Shown: piece after piece, positions 7,329-13,259 of the stretch | Numbering within the stretch: position 1 is the first letter of the stretch | How the letters are laid out: each line of letters opens with the position of its first letter | Source: Asterionellopsis glacialis | Taxonomy: Eukaryota; Bacillariophyta; Plagiogrammaphyceae; Rhaphoneidales; Asterionellopsidaceae | Direction: 5' to 3' | DNA: 13,259 nt | NCBI GenBank assembly: GCA_014885115.2 | Contig: WKLE02000076.1 | Location: 1-13,259 of the forward strand | Notes under the pieces: model-generated | Seen by the model: the letters and a program-made list of their open reading frames with translations, nothing else | Told to the model about the DNA's origin: nothing | Database searches by the model: none | Translations under genes and position numbers: made by a program

Positions 7329-8326
7329 TTATGCAGCTTCCTTTTTAGTATCGTCACCTCCACTCTCTTGTTCCTCCTTAAAACGCGAATTTAGCACTTT
7401 ATCAATAACACCAAATTCCATCGCCTGTTCTACGTCCATGAATGTATCACGATCCATAACACGTTCAATTTCATTAAGTGGCTGACCTGTATGATGAACA
7501 TACAATTTATTTAAACGTTCACGTGTTCTTAAAATTTCTTTCGCTTGAATTTCAATATCACTTGCCATACCCTGAGCACCACCAGATGGTTGATGTAACA
7601 TGATACGTGAATTAGGACTATAAGAAATGAAAAATAAGAGGGGAGAATGGTTTGAGTCCGTTGAAGCGTATTTCACAACACAACATGAGGCAACAAAATT
7701 AAATCGGTGAGCAATAATCTTAAACGCACACTTACAGTGAATAACGATGTCCTGGTTCGCCACCAGCTAAAAGCAAACTTCCCATACTAGCTGCTTGTCC
7801 CATACAAATGGTATGAACTTCACATGATACATATTGCATGGTATCGTACATTGCCATTCCCGCTGTTACTAGTCCACCGGGTGAGTTGACATACATGGCG
7901 ATCGGTTTTTTAGGTGCCTCGGCTTCTAAAAATAACATTTGAGCAGTCACCAAGGATGCCATATGATCTGTCACTTCACCATGAACACATATAATACGTT
8001 CACGTAATAATCGGGAATAAATATCAAAAGATCTTTCACCAAAACCACTCTATTTTGAATATTTTAAATGGGGGTTGGGAGGGGGGGAGATACGCGTTTG
8101 AGAGATTGAAAAAAAATATATATATTAAAGGGAAGGACGAAAAATATTGTGTAACAATTGTTCTACAACTTGGAAGGTTTCTGTCTGATGAAGTTTTGAA
8201 TTCTAAGCATAAACTTACCTGTTCCAATACAATGGGAATAGTGTTAATTTGGCGCTTCCAAGCATGGTGTGCCACAGAATTTGAAGTACGCCTCAACAAT
8301 GTTTTCGATGCATTTAATAATGACAT
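7329..8326 (-). CDS. clpP: Mitochondrial ATP-dependent Clp protease proteolytic subunit (3 exons)
   Basis: Exons are 8326-8219, 8049-7736 and 7617-7329. Introns of 169 nt (GTAAGT...ATAG) and 118 nt (GTAAGT...TATAG) are phase-compatible and restore the family motif [16 protein letters not shown] across the second junction. The product is 236 residues. The serine protease triad is intact: Ser124 in GQAASMGS, His149 in MLHQP, Asp198 in RDTF, with the E. coli spacings of 25 and 49 residues. The N-terminus ([21 protein letters not shown]) looks like a mitochondrial presequence, followed by the usual mature start IPIVLEQ...[17 protein letters not shown]. ClpP forms a double heptamer and degrades proteins unfolded by ClpX in the matrix. 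A plastid location is less likely, given the presequence type. A short acidic/Lys tail ends the protein. Confidence 0.95.
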
Positions 8327-8722
8327 GGTTTTTCTAGGTTTTTTATATTTTTTTTCAAACGAGTGTTTTTTTCTTCTAAAAACAACAAATCAAGAAGTTT
8401 TGTCTGGTTCAAACAAGCTGCAAGAGTATTAAGTAGTTGAGATGAGAGATTATCCTTTTTCTTTTGGTGGTTATAATGGGGTGCAGTGTATCGTTGTGAA
8501 GTTATCGCTGTGAGCTGTGATGGCAAGAAGATCGATGGATCTCAATGTGACCCCCTAAAAATGCGAGGCGTCATCGCGAAGCTTCGGATAGGAACGAAAA
8601 AATCATTTTGATAGGGTGTCAATTGTTTGAGTCGTTTAAGTCGATTTTCAGATTGGATTAACTCAAACTTTGATATACTCTAGAGAGTAACACAGATCGT
8701 ATCTTTTAGGGATCCCGAATCT
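8327..8722. promoter_or_regulatory. Shared head-to-head promoter region of clpP and the aminotransferase
   Basis: The 396 bp separate the two start codons, so both promoters and 5' UTRs must lie here unless upstream exons exist. A GCGTCA word (TGACGC on the other strand) is at 8568-8573, followed by TCGCGA. CTCTAGAG, a palindrome, lies near 8679-8687. Frames open in this stretch overlap both genes antisense and show no protein-like features. Bidirectional regulation is inferred from arrangement only. Confidence 0.5.
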
Positions 8723-10630
8723 ATGGAGAAATATCCCAGAGACAGACAGCTGAAAAAATCACAAAAAAAAGCAACGGTGCAGGACACAGAACATCGGAAT
8801 GTTGGAATCAGAACTTTGACAAGTCAGAATTGCACCTCCGTCATATCACACGTCGCTCTGTCCATGATGAAATTGTCATTGGCAACAACTATGATCATGT
8901 CATCCATGTTTCCAAAATCATCCATGTCATTTGTGACGCGTCAAACTACATCAAAACTCATGAAAGAAAGAATGATCCAAAAATCCACCACTCGAACCTT
9001 TGCAGAACTTGCTCATCGTTTAGATGGATTAGAAAAACCTACAGTGTGGCATGGTAAGTCTATATAATTATTTTCTACATACTGTCAATATCATCTACGT
9101 GTGCATGACTAATGAATTTGGTGTTCCTGTTGCCACAAACACAGAATTTTCTCCGTTGGCGTCTCAGCATGGTGCAATCAATTTAGGTCAAGGATTTCCT
9201 GATTGGGAACCACCAGAATTTGTATTGGAAAGTATGATGCGTTCCACAGATCCAAGATATGATAGACATGCCAATCAATATGCAAGATCTTATGCACACT
9301 TTCCATTGGCAAGCGTGTTGGCAACTGAATACAATACACGTTTCTTCTCTTCTACTGGCGGACTAGGAACCAAAAATAAAAAAGTAATCATAGATCCAGC
9401 AACCCATGTAGCAACGGCTGTGGGATGCACCAATGCTCTATTTTGTGCATTGCAGGGTTTGTTAAACCCGGGTCATGAAGTTGTGTTAATGGAACCAGCA
9501 TTTGATATTTATAGTGCACAAGTCAAAATGGCAGGGGGAACACCTGTCTTTGTTCCATTGCGACCACAAGAAGATACATCATTAGGTGCAAGTGCTGTCT
9601 TTCATCTAGATTTACAAGAATTGGAAGATGCAATTACGCCTAAAACACGTGTTTTGTTGATCAATACTCCGCATAATCCTACAGGAAAAATGTACGTTTT
9701 GTTACAATTGTGGTCGTGCTGCTACTGCTGTGGCATGTCAGCATTTGTCTTTGAAGTGTGACGAATTCTGTGTTGTACCATCCCTCACTCACAAAATGGT
9801 TATTTTTATCTTTTATCTACTTTTGTGGCGGTTGGTGGCGACTTTTTTGTGTATCTTACTTTCTCCTGTACAATCATTTGAAAAAAATATATAATATATG
9901 CATTCACAGATTTTCGAAATCAGAATTAGAAGGGATTGCTAAAATTATTGAACGGAATCCTCATGTTACCGTGATTTCAGATGAAGTTTATGAATACATT
10001 ACCTTTGATCCTGAAAATGAACCACACATTTCCTTTGCATCCTTACCTGGTATGTATGACCATACATTAACTCTAAGTTCCTCCGGGAAAACATTCAGTT
10101 GTACAGGGTGGAAGGTAGGTTGGGCTATAGGGCCACCACATTTAGTCAAAGCTGTGTCCAGTGTCCAACAATGGGTGAACTTTAGTGCACCTACACCTAA
10201 TCAAGATGCAATTGCACAAAGTTTGGAGCGTGCCAAAAGTCCATACCGGGGATTCAATACCTACTATGAGTACTTGGCGGCAAAATACAAACGTAAACGT
10301 AGTTTGTTGGTAGATGCATTAGAAACGGCCGGGATGACACCTGTCGTACCCAATGGTGGATTCTTTGTTATGGCTGATACCTCCAATGTCGACTTTCCCA
10401 AGCATTATTTGGATGATGTAACAGATGCTATGCCGGCGAATCCGATGCCGAGAGATTGGGCCATGAGCCGATGGATGACTCAAGAGGTGGGTGTTACGGC
10501 CATCCCACCATCAGCATTTTATGGTCCAGATACATTGCACTTGGCCAAGAATCTTCTCCGATTTGCATTTTGTAAGGACGATAAAACTATCCTTGAGGCT
10601 CATAACCGATTAAAGAAATACTTTGGATAA
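8723..10630 (+). CDS. Kynurenine/glutamine-type aminotransferase, class I PLP enzyme (3 exons)
   Basis: Exons are 8723-9053, 9145-9691 and 9910-10630; introns of 91 nt (GTAAGT...CACAG) and 218 nt (GTACGT...CACAG) restore VWHEFSPLA and NTPHNPTGKIFSKSEL exactly. The product is 532 residues from the first ATG, with about 90 residues before the enzyme core. Met codons near 8860 offer shorter starts (MMKLSLATT...). Fold-type I landmarks are present: INLGQGFPDW, Asn288 in HNPTGK, Asp317 and Tyr320 in SDEVYEYI, the PLP lysine Lys353 in SSSGKTFSCTGWKVGW, and carboxylate-binding Arg510 in LRFAFCKDD. These match the kynurenine aminotransferase / cysteine-S-conjugate beta-lyase (KAT I, glutamine transaminase K) group, which converts kynurenine to kynurenic acid and also transaminates glutamine, methionine or aromatic amino acids. 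Substrate is not decidable from sequence. The long N-terminus suggests organelle targeting. Confidence 0.93.
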
Positions 10631-10893
10631 ATAATGAATGTCCAAAGTGCAGTCAGTAGCAGATTTGCCGTGTGGTGAGGGAAAGAAAACGGAGTTATAT
10701 TTGACCTTTAGAGTAGCTGACTTTCAGCACTGGTGAGAATAAAAAGAAATAAAAAACATTATTTTTGTAACTTCCCGTGTGTAGTCAGAATATTTTTATT
10801 TTCGATAATTTATTTCAATACAGACTAAGTTTTTTCACTTGTACTACGGAAGAAAAAGGTACAGAGTAACAGTAGCAGTGCTTTCCCGTCTCT
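10631..10893. other. Convergent 3' UTR region
   Basis: The interval sits between the stop codons of the aminotransferase (+) and the HIG1 gene (-). It is AT-rich with AATAAA-like words near 10738-10760. No gene or repeat was seen. Confidence 0.5.
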
Positions 10894-11908
10894 CTACTCA
10901 TCGATATCCTCCATATTTGTTATATGCTTCTTCTTTTTCTTCATCTTTTTAACGTTACCTTCTTTCACATCTAATTCGTGTGCTTTATGTATCTCTTCAT
11001 TTTGAAGTTCTTTCATTCTTTTTTCATGATTTAATCGTGCCAACAAGTCCTCCCTTACTGCTCTCATCTCTTCGACACGTGCGTCGGCTTCTGCCTCTGT
11101 AATAAATTTTCCATTGCGATCCATGTAATCCTTGAACCCCATAAGCCCCAAAAGCATGGAGATGACAGCAAATTGTCCAAAGACACGAGTATGCATTACC
11201 ATACTTTGGAATTGTAAATGTTGTTGTCCAGACTTTCCATAAAAAATATAAGCCACGGTAGGAACACCGAAAAATCCAAGAATCTATAGAGAAAGAGAAT
11301 CATAATCGATAGAAAAGAAAGTTAGAAATAAAAAAGGCTGAGGTTTTGAATGTGTCGCAATATCAAGGAAAGTCGAAGCATGACAAGTGATTAAAGCTAA
11401 GACAATGGAAGAAGTCAGTGGTTTCCTTTGGACCTACCTTGAATGGAGATTCCTGCCAATAGTTGGCAAACTGATGATGGACACCTAATTTAGCCCCTGG
11501 AACAACACGTACGCCTGAGCTCTCGACACTTTTTCGGTAGAGTTCTGCTAATTGAGCTTCTGAATCTGCTTCGCTTATGGGTGTTACAGCATTTTTCCTG
11601 GCCTTTTGATGGACTTCTTCTGCCCACTTCGCAGATTTCCTAGAATGTTCAGTTTCATGTGCCACCTCCAACATGCGATGACGATGCTTCGTCTCGGAGG
11701 AAAATGCAAACATAAACAGAGGAGGCATAATAACAAGAGCAGTTCGTGATTGCCAATTTGTGGACTTTACAAACTTTTGACTATTTTTCATTGCCAAGTA
11801 AACACCAACTGAAGAAGGAACCATTGTCATAGCCATCGTTAGGATACCTTCTTGAAAGGCACTTGTGGCTACTTCATCTGACCTATGCTGTGGTGTAAGT
11901 GTTGGCAT
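10894..11908 (-). CDS. HIG1-domain (Rcf1-like) mitochondrial membrane protein with N-terminal extension (2 exons)
   Basis: Exon 1 is 11908-11438 and exon 2 is 11283-10894, joined in phase 0 across a 154-nt intron (GTAGGT...CTATAG), giving 286 residues. The junction rebuilds QESPFK-ILGFFGVPTVAYIFYG, the start of the HIG1 domain (about residues 150-217). Two membrane segments (about 158-172 and 190-207) flank HTRVFGQ, which fits the family H-x-R-x3-Q signature; KDYMDRNGKF closes the domain. HIG1/Rcf1 proteins sit in the inner mitochondrial membrane and modulate cytochrome c oxidase and respiratory supercomplexes. The 150-residue N-terminal part has two further hydrophobic segments (about 21-40 and 54-70) and a charged His/Arg/Glu-rich helix, so the protein is much longer than typical HIG1 proteins. 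A charged coiled-coil-like tail ends in KKMKKKKK. Confidence 0.87.
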
Positions 11909-12311
11909 TTTGAAATTGTTTTGAATTTTAAGAATTGTAGACTATGTTGGGATCAAATTCTAGTTTTTGTGTGCTGAGCGGGCGGAAATAATTGCACAAA
12001 GTAATAATTCGATGATTTGAAAGTCGGGGTTCGCTTTTATCTTTTATAGCCTAGAGGTCGATCGCAAACGTGTGGCAGTAAAACTTTCCGTTGACTTCAA
12101 TAGAGCTTATCCGATAAGTTTACGGTATCAGTCACCAGATGTTTTGCTGCTCGTCGGAGATCGGAATAATAGAACTTGTACAAATGCGAACCTTTGTTAC
12201 TACATCGAAGTGATATGGACAACCAACTTAGTGGCAAGCAGTGAACTGGTACACCTACCTATGGCCTTTCTGGATTCTGGTTTCGCCGAGCCGAGAGAAC
12301 AGCCGACTCAG
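11909..12311. other. Upstream region of the HIG1 gene, no supported gene
   Basis: This 400-bp stretch lies upstream of the HIG1 gene start and past the possible 3' end of the right-hand gene. A plus-strand open frame (12072-12386) starts with GTG, has no recognisable motif and overlaps a possible antisense exon, so it is not called. A promoter role for the HIG1 gene is inferred from position. Confidence 0.4.
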
Positions 12312-13259
12312 TCACACCCCGCCACGCACGAAATAACGTGCACACAGGGGGAGCAGGGAGCAAATTTGGACAACCCAGTCGAGTGAGTCGTTTATCGATA
12401 CAGGGCTGGAAAATCTCTAAATTAGGAAAACTAGAGACTATTATTAATAAAAATAACTAGTCTGGACTTAAAAAACCTAAATTAATTCTTACCATAGCCT
12501 CGTCGCACGTACTGCACTTACAGCTGTACAATTCCAGCTCCATCGCATCATCTTTCCTCACTTTTCCCTTGTCTTCACAAATATTGTGCCAGATACACAT
12601 TGGAAAGATAAAACAGAGATATTTGTACTCGTGCTCTTGGTTTGAAGTAATTGCCTGTGCTTCATGGCGAGATTATGTGATTAACAAGTTTAAAATATTA
12701 TGTTAATATTATCTTGCAAAACATGCAACAGACAGACACTTTTTTAGTTGTTTGGTATTTGGTAGTGACGCAATCAATCCCCATTCGGTCCCCGAAAATT
12801 GTAATGCTTTGCAGATGAAGCTAGTTTTATGAGAGAAGTTAAGAACTCGAACAATTACTCAAATAGCTGCATTCTGTGGTACAGACTTGCCATACCGGTG
12901 TAAGACTTATCAAATCTTCCTCAGTACCGATGATCTGATCCTTGATGACTTCACGGCAAGATATGCTATCCGTGTCTTTACCTTCCGGGTCGAATCCTCC
13001 CTGAGGTGAGCATTTGCGGAGAATTGCTGCTACCAATGTACCATTGCTTGGTCTTAAGTGCCAGAATGCCTGTAGGTAGGTCGAGAAGTTCGAGCACGGG
13101 GGTTGAGATCTCTTGAATTATATTGACGTCTCGTATCTCCCGAGTCGCCTTGTGACCTAAAGTTGGGTCTTCGCCTACTTCGGTGTCGTGCAAGTTGAGC
13201 TTGATGACATGATAAGTATCCACCAGATTTACTTCGACTTTCCCTGCATGCTTGATCAT
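12312..13259 (-). CDS. Partial, probably multi-exon gene of unknown function running off the right edge
   Basis: Several protein-like minus-strand segments occur in series. Segment A (13259 to about 13128) opens in frame at the window edge, so the 5' end may lie outside. Segment B (about 13069-12896) is in another frame and reads AFWHLRPSNGTLVAAILRKC then GGFDPEG; it can follow A through a short intron ending in CTACAG at 13070. Segment C (12654-12493) is preceded by CACAG, carries YLCFIFPMCIWHNIC and a Cys-rich CKCSTC end, and stops at a GTAAGA donor. Segment D (12416-12312) follows a pyrimidine-rich TTTAG acceptor after a 76-nt intron. Phases B-C and C-D agree if B ends at the GTATGG donor at 12895. 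Without splicing after C, the frame stops at 12457. No family is recognised. Frameshifts instead of introns, or a decayed element, remain possible. Confidence 0.35.

Noticed and set aside
8055..8526. Frames on both strands around the first clpP exon and intron
   Set aside because: They overlap the clpP intron and promoter, and no conserved sequence is visible.
12072..12386. Plus-strand frame of 104 codons
   Set aside because: It starts with GTG, has no recognisable motif, and partly lies opposite a possible minus-strand exon.
12965..12995. GGTCGAATCC word resembling a tRNA T-arm
   Set aside because: No cloverleaf could be built around it, and the bases are accounted for by a protein-like minus-strand frame (GGFDPEG).

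Overview
The window looks like nuclear DNA of a stramenopile alga, most likely a diatom. The evidence is AT-rich intergenic DNA, closely packed genes on both strands, and short GT-AG introns (about 75-220 nt) whose phases join interrupted protein families exactly. A secreted kringle protein, a eukaryotic-type mitochondrial ClpP with presequence and introns, and a HIG1 protein rule out a bacterium. Genus and species cannot be told from the sequence alone.

Layout, left to right: a 630-bp promoter-like region very rich in GGTAC/GTACC motifs; a spliced gene (+) for a secreted Cys-rich protein with two kringle domains; a degenerate SGNH-hydrolase-like gene (-) with a frame conflict near its 5' end; a small two-exon gene (-) for a putatively mitochondrial protein with a degenerate EF-hand-like end; a 1.2-kb gene-poor interval with a perfect CRE palindrome, two further ACGTCA sites, three copies of TAGTCGAC and several hairpins; a predicted membrane protein (+) of unknown family; a three-exon mitochondrial clpP (-) with a (CT)17 tract just past its stop; a three-exon kynurenine-aminotransferase-type PLP enzyme (+), head to head with clpP; a two-exon HIG1-domain protein (-); and, at the right edge, a poorly resolved, probably multi-exon gene (-) that runs off the window.

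The genes do not form one pathway. A loose theme is mitochondrial function: ClpP proteolysis, the HIG1/Rcf1-type respiratory supercomplex factor, and perhaps the small EF-hand-like protein and the aminotransferase. The kringle protein is exported. The strongest unexplained signals are the GGTAC-motif cluster, the structured 5.2-5.4 kb interval, the SGNH-like protein lacking its expected nucleophile, and the unrecognised gene at the right end.
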